Assembly (NCBI GenBank): GCA_937885345.1 | Contig: CAKZZH010000124.1 | Location: 1 to 42,187 of the forward strand | Reading direction: 5' to 3' | DNA: 42,187 nucleotides | From: an uncultured Lachnospiraceae bacterium | GTDB lineage: Bacteria > Bacillota > Clostridia > Lachnospirales > Lachnospiraceae | Shown here: piece by piece, positions 26,211-33,742 of the stretch | How the letters are laid out: each line of letters begins with the position of its first letter | How positions within the stretch are numbered: the stretch's first letter is position 1 | Notes under the pieces: model-generated | Database searches by the model: none | The model's input: only the letters and a program-made list of their open reading frames with translations | Told to the model about the DNA's origin: nothing | Position numbers and translations under genes: made by a program

Positions 26211-26948
26211 TTACCATGCCGCGCCCGCTTCTTTGACAATGATCTCGACAATATACAGAAGCAGATAGCTCATCGGATAAGCCCCGTAAAATACGATATT
26301 CAGCCATTTGGGGCACTTGCCGCGTTCTCCATTATACAATCCGACAGGAATGTATGCAAAGGGCGTCGTCCACAGATACCACGGTCTTCCTAACACCGTG
26401 ATGACCGTTCCACATACGATGGTTATCGGAAGCATTGCAAGTGTCTGCCCCAGATAGGTGGTGTAAATTATCGCCGGCACCCTCCAGCCATAGTCAAGCT
26501 TCAGAAAATATGCCGCTACCGCTACCGCGATCGCAACCGCAGCACCGGCTATTTTACCGGGCAGATCCTTCTTCCAAAGGATGTGTATCACATAGATCAT
26601 AAGCAGTCCCAGCGCATACGCGATAAGAATATTCTGTTTGGCCGGGTCAAATATCGCGTTCTTGTGAAAGAGATTGTACGGAATCTCTGTAAGAAGTGCC
26701 AGAATCGCAATCCTCGTAAAATACTTCCAAAACGACCTTGTATGATAAAATCCCTGTATGAGAAGGAACACATAGAGCGGCATCGCAAGCCTTCCTGCCG
26801 CTCTCATTATGACATAAGGGACGTTGTCGATCAGATCAAGATCGTTAAGCATTACGCCGATATGATCTATATACATCGATATTATGGCTATGATCTTAAG
26901 ATGCGTGCCGGTAATGCCTCCGGGGCCGGTGCTTCTATCCCCTTCCAA
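26211..26948 (-). CDS. TraX-family membrane protein
   Basis: A 245-residue polytopic membrane protein with about eight hydrophobic segments. The motif LKIIAIISMYIDHIGVML at the start of the first segment and GRLAMPLYVFLLIQGFYHT after the second are characteristic of the TraX family. F-plasmid TraX acetylates pilin; chromosomal homologues in Firmicutes are thought to be envelope acyltransferases of unknown substrate, related to the acyltransferase-3 type. It opens the seven-gene operon (21 bases before the hydrolase gene). Nothing else here suggests conjugation. Confidence 0.85.
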   Translation of the reverse strand: MEGDRSTGPGGITGTHLKIIAIISMYIDHIGVMLNDLDLIDNVPYVIMRAAGRLAMPLYVFLLIQGFYHTRSFWKYFTRIAILALLTEIPYNLFHKNAIFDPAKQNILIAYALGLLMIYVIHILWKKDLPGKIAGAAVAIAVAVAAYFLKLDYGWRVPAIIYTTYLGQTLAMLPITIVCGTVITVLGRPWYLWTTPFAYIPVGLYNGERGKCPKWLNIVFYGAYPMSYLLLYIVEIIVKEAGAAW

Positions 26949-27000
26949 AATAAGTACCCTCCAAGCTTTTCCAAAAATACAATCGCTGACTAATAATTAT

Positions 27001-27023
27001 AGCATATTTGCTGATCATATGCT
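27001..27023. promoter_or_regulatory. Inverted repeat between divergent genes
   Basis: AGCATAT (27001-27007) and ATATGCT (27017-27023) lie between the TraX and PHP genes, with a minus-strand TATAAT at 26996-27001 and AT-rich -10-like boxes on the plus strand. This may be an operator for the divergent promoters; no clear -35 boxes were found. Confidence 0.35.
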
Positions 27024-27063
27024 ATATTTATAACTATCGCAGATCATAAAAACAGGAGATCAA

Positions 27064-27807
27064 ATGTATAAATACGAAACGCATCTACATACCTGGCAAA
27101 GCAGTCTTTGCGGGAAAACGAAGGCTGAGCTTTATCCGGCATATTATAAAAACCTTGGATATGATGGGATCATCATCACCGATCATTTCTTTAATGGCAA
27201 CTGCGCGGTCAAGATCGCTTACGACTGGAAGGATATGGTCAACCGCTTCTGCTATGGCTACGAGCTTGCCAAAGAGGCCGGTGATGCCATCGATTTTAAA
27301 GTATTCTTCGGATGGGAAGATAATTTCGAGGGTGACGAATACCTTGTATACGGGCTCGACAAGAACTGGCTTCTTGAACACAAAGACATCCTCGAGTGGA
27401 ATAGAACCGAGCACTATGACAGAATACATGCAGACGGAGGTCTCGTCGTTCAGGCACATCCCTACAGGGAGAGAGGCTATCTTAACGCAATCCGCTTAAA
27501 CCCTGAGACATGCGACGCATGCGAGGGATATAACAGTTTCAATTCAGATCATATGAATCACAACTCCGTCAGATATGCACATGACTATAACCTGCCGATG
27601 ACAGCCGGTTCGGACTTTCACGAGATCGGAAGTCTGCCGGACCCCAAAAGGCATTTTGCAATGGAGTTTGAAGAGCCCCTTTCAAGCAGCAAGGACTACG
27701 CTGACGCAATCCTTGCCGGTAAAGGAAACATGGTTGTCGCCGAAGAATTCAGAGGCATGTCAGATGTCATCACCACTGAGCTTCCGGTAATCGTTAATCA
27801 CAGGTAA
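27064..27807 (+). CDS. PHP-domain phosphoesterase
   Basis: A 247-residue PHP (polymerase and histidinol phosphatase) family protein. The metal-binding residues appear in order: H7 and H9 (THLHTW), ITDH, an acidic GWEDNFEGDE, AHPYRERGY, and GSDFHE near the C-terminus. The family hydrolyses phosphoesters such as histidinol phosphate or small nucleotide and sugar phosphates; the substrate cannot be deduced. The ATG follows CAGGAG. It is monocistronic, and its end overlaps the convergent sirtuin gene by 14 bases. Confidence 0.85.
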   Translation: MYKYETHLHTWQSSLCGKTKAELYPAYYKNLGYDGIIITDHFFNGNCAVKIAYDWKDMVNRFCYGYELAKEAGDAIDFKVFFGWEDNFEGDEYLVYGLDKNWLLEHKDILEWNRTEHYDRIHADGGLVVQAHPYRERGYLNAIRLNPETCDACEGYNSFNSDHMNHNSVRYAHDYNLPMTAGSDFHEIGSLPDPKRHFAMEFEEPLSSSKDYADAILAGKGNMVVAEEFRGMSDVITTELPVIVNHR

Positions 27808-28534
27808 ACAGGTCCTGCGTAGCAGCCTTCAGCACCTCGCCCACTTTATCGTGAATAACAAGATCCGCCTGCACATCACGTGCAGTCGCATCCCTGTTTA
27901 TGAGCACAAGCTTATCACCGCGATAATAATCTATAAGTCCCGCAGCAGGATATACATTAAGCGAAGTGCCGGCAATAATAAGCATATCCGCTTCCGTGAT
28001 ATATCTGACGGACTCGCTTATCATCCTGTTATCAAGTCCTTCCTCATAGAGAACAACATCGGGTTTGATCGTCCCGCCGCAGCTGCATTTAGGCACACCG
28101 CTACATTCCTTTATGTAGCTCACATCATAAGCCTTACCGCATTCCATACAATAATTACGAAGTACACCACCATGCAGTTCAAGCACGACCTTGCTGCCCG
28201 CATCCTGATGAAGCCCGTCGATATTCTGAGTAACGACGGCTTTTAATTTACCGATTTCTTCAAGCTTTGCGAGTACCTTATGCGCCGCATTCGGTTTAAC
28301 ATTCTCGATCAGCAGCTTATCCCTGTAAAATCTGTAAAACTCCGCGGTATGCCTCATAAAAAAGGTATGACTTAGTATCTCTTCCGGCGGATAATCGTAT
28401 TTCTGATTATAAAGTCCGTCGACACTTCTGAAATCCGGAATACCACTTTCCGTGCTGACTCCGGCGCCTCCAAAGAAAACGATGTTGTCCGATCCCTTGA
28501 TCATTTCGGCAAGTTTTGTCACATTCTCCGTCAT
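27794..28534 (-). CDS. cobB: NAD-dependent protein deacylase (sirtuin)
   Basis: A 246-residue sirtuin that removes acyl groups from lysines using NAD. The NAD-binding GAGVSTESGIPDFRS (19-33), TQNIDGLHQDAGS, catalytic His in LELHGG, and the zinc-binding cysteines CMEC and CSC are all present, as is AGTSLNVYPAAGL. The length matches bacterial CobB. A strong AAGGAGG precedes the ATG. It starts 12 bases after the GH27 gene, so it is likely co-transcribed with it and could link carbon supply to acylation (inference). Confidence 0.93.
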   Translation of the reverse strand: MTENVTKLAEMIKGSDNIVFFGGAGVSTESGIPDFRSVDGLYNQKYDYPPEEILSHTFFMRHTAEFYRFYRDKLLIENVKPNAAHKVLAKLEEIGKLKAVVTQNIDGLHQDAGSKVVLELHGGVLRNYCMECGKAYDVSYIKECSGVPKCSCGGTIKPDVVLYEEGLDNRMISESVRYITEADMLIIAGTSLNVYPAAGLIDYYRGDKLVLINRDATARDVQADLVIHDKVGEVLKAATQDLFTCD

Positions 28535-28546
28535 AACGCCACCTCC

Positions 28547-29827
28547 TTAGCAGGAAACCAGTACACATCCGTGAGGCTCAGCTTCAACGCTGACCTTTCC
28601 GTCTCCCGTGTATCTCTCGCCGGTCCACAGATCCGTGCACTCACTGATATCAAGTGTACATGAACTTTTTTCGTCCTTAAGATTAAAATATGCCAGGTAT
28701 ATTTTATTATTATCGGCCGCATCCCTTGTCATCCAGATTGCGTGATCGTCGTCTCTTTCAATCTGCACAGCCTTGTAGTCATTGTTAAGAAGCGCAAGCA
28801 CATTGTCGTTGGTAAGAAGCTTAAGCGTGTCCTCATCATAGCCTGTAAGATTTCCGCCGAGCATAAGAGGCGAACGGAATATGCACCAGAGAGTCATCAT
28901 CGTGCGTTGCTCCGCCTTGGTAAAATTACATTTCCACTCATGGCCGAAGCCCTTCCCGAGCTGTCCGAGCGGGAGCATATCGCAGTCGGGCCAGCAACCT
29001 GCGCTTACATGATCCTGCCATCTCTCACACCTGAAGAACATTGCTTTAAGAAGGTCCCAGTTATCCCAGAAATCATCGGTTATTCGCCACATATTGGCGT
29101 ATTTCTCATAGTGCCAGGCCTCTTCCACTATCGCAGGTCCGGGCGAAAGGGACAGAACAATGGCTCTGCCCGATTTCATGATCGCATTATGAAGCAGCTC
29201 AATTTCCTTCTTCGCCGAGGGCATATCCATTCTGCAGATGTCATCGCATTTTACGAAATCAACGCCCCACTGCGCGTAGAGCTTAAATATCGAATCATAA
29301 TAAGCCTGCGCAGCCTCGATATTCTTATCGTCTACGCGAACGCCGTACATATCGGGATTCCACTGACAGATATTGGAGGGGTCGGCAAGATCGCTTGCAT
29401 TCGTATCACTTCCGAGAATCGCGGTATGCGTATGCGCAGCCTGACGCGGAATCCCTCTCATAATGTGAATACCGAATCGGAGACCCTTCTCATGAACATA
29501 ATCAGCCAGAGCCTTAAAGCCTGCTCCGCCCTTACTTGAAGGAAAACGCACCTCATCGGGAATAAGTCTCGAATACTCATCCATCATAACATCGGCAAAG
29601 GGAATATACTGGTACATATAGCGCCTGGAGCCCGCGCCTACGGCATACCATTCAATATCCACAACAATGTATTCCCAGCCGTGTTTCTTAAGGTTTGCCG
29701 ACATATAATCAGCCGCCGCCTTGATATCATCCTCAGTAACAGCGGTATCAAAATAATCATAGCTGTTCCAGCCCATGGGCGGCGTAACAGCAAAGGAATT
29801 CTTGCCCTCTGTTTCACATTTTTTCAT
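28547..29827 (-). CDS. GH27 alpha-galactosidase-type glycosidase, cytoplasmic
   Basis: About 426 residues of glycoside hydrolase family 27. Visible family marks are TPPMGWNSYDYFD at the N-terminus, YIVVDIEWY, the nucleophile in FVKCDD (D195, counted from this start) and the acid/base Asp in WRITDDFWDNW (about D252), followed by a small beta-rich C-terminal domain. There is no signal peptide, so it acts on imported galactosides or other oligosaccharides. GH27 also contains alpha-N-acetylgalactosaminidases and isomalto-dextranases; the specificity is not certain. I chose ATG 29827 because GGAGG sits seven bases before it; a longer frame from 29854 lacks a site. Confidence 0.85.
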   Translation of the reverse strand: MKKCETEGKNSFAVTPPMGWNSYDYFDTAVTEDDIKAAADYMSANLKKHGWEYIVVDIEWYAVGAGSRRYMYQYIPFADVMMDEYSRLIPDEVRFPSSKGGAGFKALADYVHEKGLRFGIHIMRGIPRQAAHTHTAILGSDTNASDLADPSNICQWNPDMYGVRVDDKNIEAAQAYYDSIFKLYAQWGVDFVKCDDICRMDMPSAKKEIELLHNAIMKSGRAIVLSLSPGPAIVEEAWHYEKYANMWRITDDFWDNWDLLKAMFFRCERWQDHVSAGCWPDCDMLPLGQLGKGFGHEWKCNFTKAEQRTMMTLWCIFRSPLMLGGNLTGYDEDTLKLLTNDNVLALLNNDYKAVQIERDDDHAIWMTRDAADNNKIYLAYFNLKDEKSSCTLDISECTDLWTGERYTGDGKVSVEAEPHGCVLVSC

Positions 29828-29901
29828 AAAATAACCTCCGCAAAATGTAGTCAATAAATACAGTTTTACAAAATTCTATTTTATTGTATCATTACCTTGC
29901 T

Positions 29902-30996
29902 ATGAAAAAAAGACAATATTTTAATACAATATGGACAATTGTTTTTATGACTTTGCTGGCAGGTTTTACTACCTATGTCATTCTTGATACATTTGTTATC
30001 GAGAGAAGGTACGAGGTGGTTGTTCCGGCAGACAACGCCGAAACGCGGCCAAATGGCGGCGACAACACTGCGGGCAGATCAGAGAGCGATAATACCGAGC
30101 CTTCGGGCGATATTGTTTCAAGCACAGATGCTTCAAATGCCACACCCGGAGAAGAAGGATCTTCTGCCGAAGGATCCCGGGCAGAGGAGTCCGCTACCGA
30201 AGAACCCACCACCGAAGAGCCCACTACCGAAGAACCTACCACGCCACCGACAATTGTGACGGAGAATTCCTACAGTGATTACGGAATATCCCTTACAATC
30301 GATGAAATACGTTACCTCGATACCGATGTGATCGTAGTTGATATTTATACAGATGATATAACAACTATTTTATCAGCTTTTGCCGAAAATACCTACGGGC
30401 GCAACATCAAGGAACCTACATCTTTTATTGCCAACAACAACGGAGCGATATTTGCGATAAACGGCGATTTCTACGGTGCGAGATGGTCCGGCTATGTTAT
30501 CAGAAACGGTGTTTTATACAGAGAAGAACCTGTAGGATACGATCAGGAAGATCTGGTCATATATTATGACGGAACGTTCGAGGTTATCAAAGAGGGCGAA
30601 ATAACAGCGCGTGAACTGCTTGATAAGGGCGCATGGCAAGTATTTACCTTCGGGCCCGGACTCGTTGTTAACGGTGAGATCAATGTCAGTGAACGCCAGG
30701 AGGTGCTGTACTGCCTGGATACCAATCAGAGAACGGTAATCGGCCAAATTGCCGACGGTCACTATGTTATCGTTCAGGCCGATGCCAGAACCGCAAAGGA
30801 TCACGGTCTTACGCTCTATCAAATGGCTGAATTCCTTAAGAATCTGGGAGTTGTAACCGGCTATAATCTTGACGGTGGTGGTTCGTCGACCATTTTCTTC
30901 AAGGGCGCCGTATTAAACGATCCCACGCCGAACGGAACGGACTTCTATGAGAGAAGTGTAAGCGACATCGTATATATTAAATATCGCGCGGAATAG
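29902..30996 (+). CDS. Membrane-anchored NAGPA-family (phosphodiester glycosidase) protein
   Basis: About 364 residues: an N-terminal membrane anchor (TIWTIVFMTLLAGFTTYVI), an acidic Ser/Thr/Glu-rich linker ending in TTEEP repeats (about 40-115), then a NAGPA domain (DUF2233-like). Hallmarks are FAINGDFYG, FTFGPGLVVNG and LDGGGSSTIFF. In bacteria such domains are found in exported proteins thought to act on phosphodiester-linked sugars or wall glycans. The start is taken at ATG 29902; a TTG at 29884 is in frame, but neither has a good ribosome site. It is divergent from the GH27 gene and about 40 bases before a small membrane-protein gene. Confidence 0.82.
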   Translation: MKKRQYFNTIWTIVFMTLLAGFTTYVILDTFVIERRYEVVVPADNAETRPNGGDNTAGRSESDNTEPSGDIVSSTDASNATPGEEGSSAEGSRAEESATEEPTTEEPTTEEPTTPPTIVTENSYSDYGISLTIDEIRYLDTDVIVVDIYTDDITTILSAFAENTYGRNIKEPTSFIANNNGAIFAINGDFYGARWSGYVIRNGVLYREEPVGYDQEDLVIYYDGTFEVIKEGEITARELLDKGAWQVFTFGPGLVVNGEINVSERQEVLYCLDTNQRTVIGQIADGHYVIVQADARTAKDHGLTLYQMAEFLKNLGVVTGYNLDGGGSSTIFFKGAVLNDPTPNGTDFYERSVSDIVYIKYRAE

Positions 30997-31038
30997 TCCT
31001 CGGATATTTTATCGTAAAACACAAAAGGATGAAAAGTA

Positions 31039-31476
31039 ATGGAAATGGAAACAACGAAGCGCAAGGTTAACTTTGCAGCTCAATATGGCAGGAAAACCGC
31101 AATAAAGCATACGATAGTGTATGCTCTTGTCAGCGTATTCTGTTTTGTGCTGGGATATATTTATGAAATGCACGGGCACGGCGTTAACAGCAATTATATG
31201 ATATATATGTTCCTGATACCGCTTATCGGCGGGGCGCTTCCGTATCTGATACTTATCTTTATACCGAAAACCGTAAAGAAACATGCAACTTCAAGAGTAA
31301 TGCATTATTGTGCGATAACCACGCTTACGGTCGGAAGCTTCGGTGCAGGCGCCATCGAAATATACGGTACCGCAACCCGTCTTACCAAAGTGTACCTCTA
31401 TGTCGGAATAGCCCTTACGGCAGCGGCAATAATTCTGTTCATTGCCGAACAATACGTCAAAAAGGGCAAACAATGA
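31039..31476 (+). CDS. Small four-segment membrane protein, unknown
   Basis: 145 residues: a basic N-terminal 20 residues followed by four hydrophobic segments (about 22-42, 55-75, 88-108, 115-135) and a short Lys-rich tail. I recognise no family and see no catalytic motif. AAGGATG precedes the ATG at normal spacing. It follows the NAGPA gene by about 40 bases and is probably co-transcribed with it, ending at a strong terminator. Confidence 0.7.
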   Translation: MEMETTKRKVNFAAQYGRKTAIKHTIVYALVSVFCFVLGYIYEMHGHGVNSNYMIYMFLIPLIGGALPYLILIFIPKTVKKHATSRVMHYCAITTLTVGSFGAGAIEIYGTATRLTKVYLYVGIALTAAAIILFIAEQYVKKGKQ

Positions 31477-31480
31477 CCAT

Positions 31481-31508
31481 CGGCGGCTAAGCCGCCGTTC
31501 TTTTTTTA
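31481..31508 (+). terminator. Strong Rho-independent terminator
   Basis: CGGCGGC and GCCGCCG form a perfect 7-bp stem with a TAA loop, followed by TTC and eight T residues. It ends the plus-strand unit and meets the convergent cyclase gene. Confidence 0.9.
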
Positions 31509-32633
31509 CTGGGCGATGGTCGTTGCCACCGCTCTCTTCATTCTTCCGTAAATTCTATCCTCGAATACTATACAGTTACGGCCGTTCTGCTTGGCAGCGT
31601 AAAGTGCTTTATCCGCCGCTTCATAGAGGCCGTCAAAAGACGTGTCCTTATCGGGAATGCAGGTTGCAATTCCCATACTGACCGTAACAAACGGAGAAAT
31701 TCCAATATAAGCATGCGGAATCTTCATATCCGCAACATTATTTCTTATCTTCATCGCAAGCATTACAAGTTCCTGATCGGTCATATTCTGGCAAAATACA
31801 ATAAACTCTTCTCCACCGGTTCTCGCCGTTATATCGGAGCCTCGCTGTGCGGATCTTCTGATCGCCTTGGCGATCATTTTAATGCATTTATCCCCTGCAG
31901 GATGACCAAATTTGTCATTGTATTTTTTGAAGAAATCGATATCCAGCTCAATCATTCCGACCGTCGTTCCGGTTCTTGCGCAATAAGGCCACAAAGTAGC
32001 CGCTTTCTTCTCAAGTCCACGCCTGTTATAAAGTTGCGTAAGAGGATCGAGCTCGGATGTAAGCGTCTTAGCCTTAAGCTTAAGTTCGAGTTTATGGTAG
32101 CTTATATTATGATCGTGAACAACATTCGACGCAACAAGCATCACACCCGAAATAACAGCAGCAGCAACGCTCATGCGAACAGAGCCGGAGCACATCGAAG
32201 CCGTAAGAACAAAGGCAAGTATCAAAGGATATGTCATATACCTTCTCTCTCTGGGATTAAGCACCGGAACAAGTGTAAAATACGCAGCCGCAAGCCCGTA
32301 TCCCATTACACCGCCGACATTATGAACGCATATTGATGAGAGCGCGATCGAAAAAGCCATCGTTCCCATAAAATACGTCCTGTAAAAGAGCGCAAACCGG
32401 TCTGTTTCATTGTATTTGTTGAGGAAAATTCCGATTCCGAGAAATACAAGTTGAAAAATCTCCGCAAATATAAGAAAAATCTTGGCGGCAAGCGTAGCCA
32501 CGCCAAAGAGGTTTGAAAAGTGGACCACCAAAAGATAAATGGGGGTTGCAACGGATAAAGCAATAGAAGAATAGAGCGCCCTCTTCATATTAATGCGCTC
32601 AAGCGTATTCTTCAGTTCCTGATTAGCTGACAC
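31506..32633 (-). CDS. Diguanylate cyclase (six-TM sensor plus GGDEF)
   Basis: A 375-residue protein with about six membrane segments in residues 20-185, then a GGDEF domain: ELDIDFFKKYNDKFGHPAGD for metal and substrate binding and active-site GGEEF (ARTGGEEFIVFC). An RxxD inhibitory site (RGSD) lies exactly five residues before GGEEF, so the enzyme is probably feedback-inhibited by cyclic di-GMP, unlike the cyclase at 21341. The start is GTG (32633) after AAGGAGGG. It is read from its own promoter at 32664-32692. Confidence 0.87.
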   Translation of the reverse strand: MSANQELKNTLERINMKRALYSSIALSVATPIYLLVVHFSNLFGVATLAAKIFLIFAEIFQLVFLGIGIFLNKYNETDRFALFYRTYFMGTMAFSIALSSICVHNVGGVMGYGLAAAYFTLVPVLNPRERRYMTYPLILAFVLTASMCSGSVRMSVAAAVISGVMLVASNVVHDHNISYHKLELKLKAKTLTSELDPLTQLYNRRGLEKKAATLWPYCARTGTTVGMIELDIDFFKKYNDKFGHPAGDKCIKMIAKAIRRSAQRGSDITARTGGEEFIVFCQNMTDQELVMLAMKIRNNVADMKIPHAYIGISPFVTVSMGIATCIPDKDTSFDGLYEAADKALYAAKQNGRNCIVFEDRIYGRMKRAVATTIAQ

Positions 32634-32663
32634 CGATTCACCCTCCTTATAACTCCACTTGGG

Positions 32664-32692
32664 ATTATATAATAAACCATCATATATATCAA
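32664..32692 (-). promoter_or_regulatory. Promoter of the six-TM diguanylate cyclase
   Basis: Minus-strand TTGATA (32687-32692), 17-base spacer, TATAAT (32664-32669). Confidence 0.65.
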
Positions 32693-33262
32693 CAATAATT
32701 TGTGTTTTTTCTTGTATTTTTTTCGCTAAAAACGCAACATCTTGTGCTTGCCGGTCTCCCCCTCCTCAAAACCGCATAGATCCGGCATTTTACTTATGTA
32801 AATATTATTTTATGGCTTATGTAAATCGTTCTATTTGAAATATGATTGTTCCTGATCTTGTGATCTCGGTTCGAAATGCCGTATTTTTCCACTTTATTCA
32901 CATTTTGCCTTCTATAATTTTTATGTTCACCGAAATACAATTGTTTTACATCGCAAATTCCAGGTATATGTGGCAGATTTCTCACAAATGTAATAAAACG
33001 CGCATAAATGATACTTATCTTCGATTTATGATTTATCAACAGAGTTATGCAATTTATTTACCGACATTTCCACAAACAGCCGAATTTACGGATTGTACTT
33101 AAATCTTGATTTAAGCGAAATGTCAAGCCGGTGCCGGCCACGGATCACAAAAACATTTTCCCACATAAAAAGAACATTTTTTTCATAATAATTTCTTTTT
33201 TGATTTGAGCAGAAATGTGCCCGGAAATGTACTCTTAACTTCCAGTAGTTTTACCACTCAAA
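32693..33262. other. AT-rich intergenic stretch without a recognised gene
   Basis: I see no credible reading frame here. Notable items are a perfect palindrome CTTAAATC/GATTTAAG at 33098-33115, and isolated DnaA-box-like 9-mers at 32894-32902 and 33033-33041, which are too few to call an origin. Confidence 0.4.
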
Positions 33263-33308
33263 AAAAGATGCCCTGCTGACAGGCTCAATTATTGCCTACC
33301 AGTAGGGC
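33260..33308 (-). terminator. Terminator of the small decayed gene
   Basis: Arms at 33270-33284 and 33294-33308 (GCCCT/AGGGC ends, three internal mismatches) are followed on the minus strand by seven T residues (33260-33266). Confidence 0.65.
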
Positions 33309-33314
33309 TTATAA

Positions 33315-33493
33315 TTATCCAAATAGAAATTCGTCAAGATCTTCTAAGGCTTCTCGAAGTTCAGGGTTCCTTTCCTGATTTATATAGCGTTCCAGCTGTA
33401 ACGCTTCCCATTCTTAGGCTCACATTCCATGGTGTAAGAGAGATCAACTAAATCCCACAGGAACTTGCTTTTCTTAGTATTTTTGTGTGTCAT
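33315..33493 (-). pseudogene. Small frameshifted gene remnant
   Basis: The frame from ATG 33493 reads MTHKNTKKSKFLWDLVDLSY and on to MECEPK. Past that point the sensible sequence continues in the next frame (EWEALQLERYINQERN, then PELREALEDLDEFLFG) to a TAA at 33315. The whole span is 179 bases, one short of 60 codons, so a single lost base explains the break. It is followed at once by its own terminator, which supports a once-real gene. The protein would be small, charged and helical; I do not recognise it. Confidence 0.5.
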
Positions 33494-33495
33494 AA

Positions 33496-33705
33496 TATGA
33501 TTTCGGAGATGATGGAGCAAGCTCACAGTCTGCGAAGGAAGTATTAACCGCTATATCCTCCGCCATATTATCCGTTACAGACTATTCCCGTTCCGAATCC
33601 TCATTCACTATCGGTGACAGATATGTCTGTGTACATATTACAGATGATCCCCGCCGCAGATCTGCCGGGCACGCAATACTTGAAAAAATCATACAAATAA
33701 GGTAA
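33496..33705 (+). pseudogene. Orphan 3' fragment of a gene
   Basis: An open frame of 69 codons without any ATG, GTG or TTG start reads FGDDGASSQSAKEVLTAIS ... FTIGDRYVCVHITDDPRRRSAGHAILEKI and stops at 33703-33705. It has protein-like composition, but I do not recognise the family. It may be the tail of a gene whose 5' part was lost, and its last codons overlap the promoter of the next operon. Chance cannot be excluded. Confidence 0.3.
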
Positions 33706-33708
33706 AAT
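33680..33708 (+). promoter_or_regulatory. Promoter of the plus-strand signalling operon
   Basis: TTGAAA (33680-33685), 17-base spacer, TAAAAT (33703-33708), with transcription predicted near 33715. Confidence 0.6.
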
Positions 33709-33742
33709 ATCTGCATATCAGGCGAGCCCCCGGAGGAGCAAA

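Noticed and set aside
26211..26948. TraX as a sign of a conjugative element.
   Set aside because: No other transfer, relaxase or integrase genes are present; chromosomal TraX homologues are common.
32894..33041. DnaA-box-like 9-mers (TTATTCACA, TTATCAACA) in an AT-rich gap, considered as an origin.
   Set aside because: Only two scattered matches, no dnaA or dnaN nearby and no box cluster.
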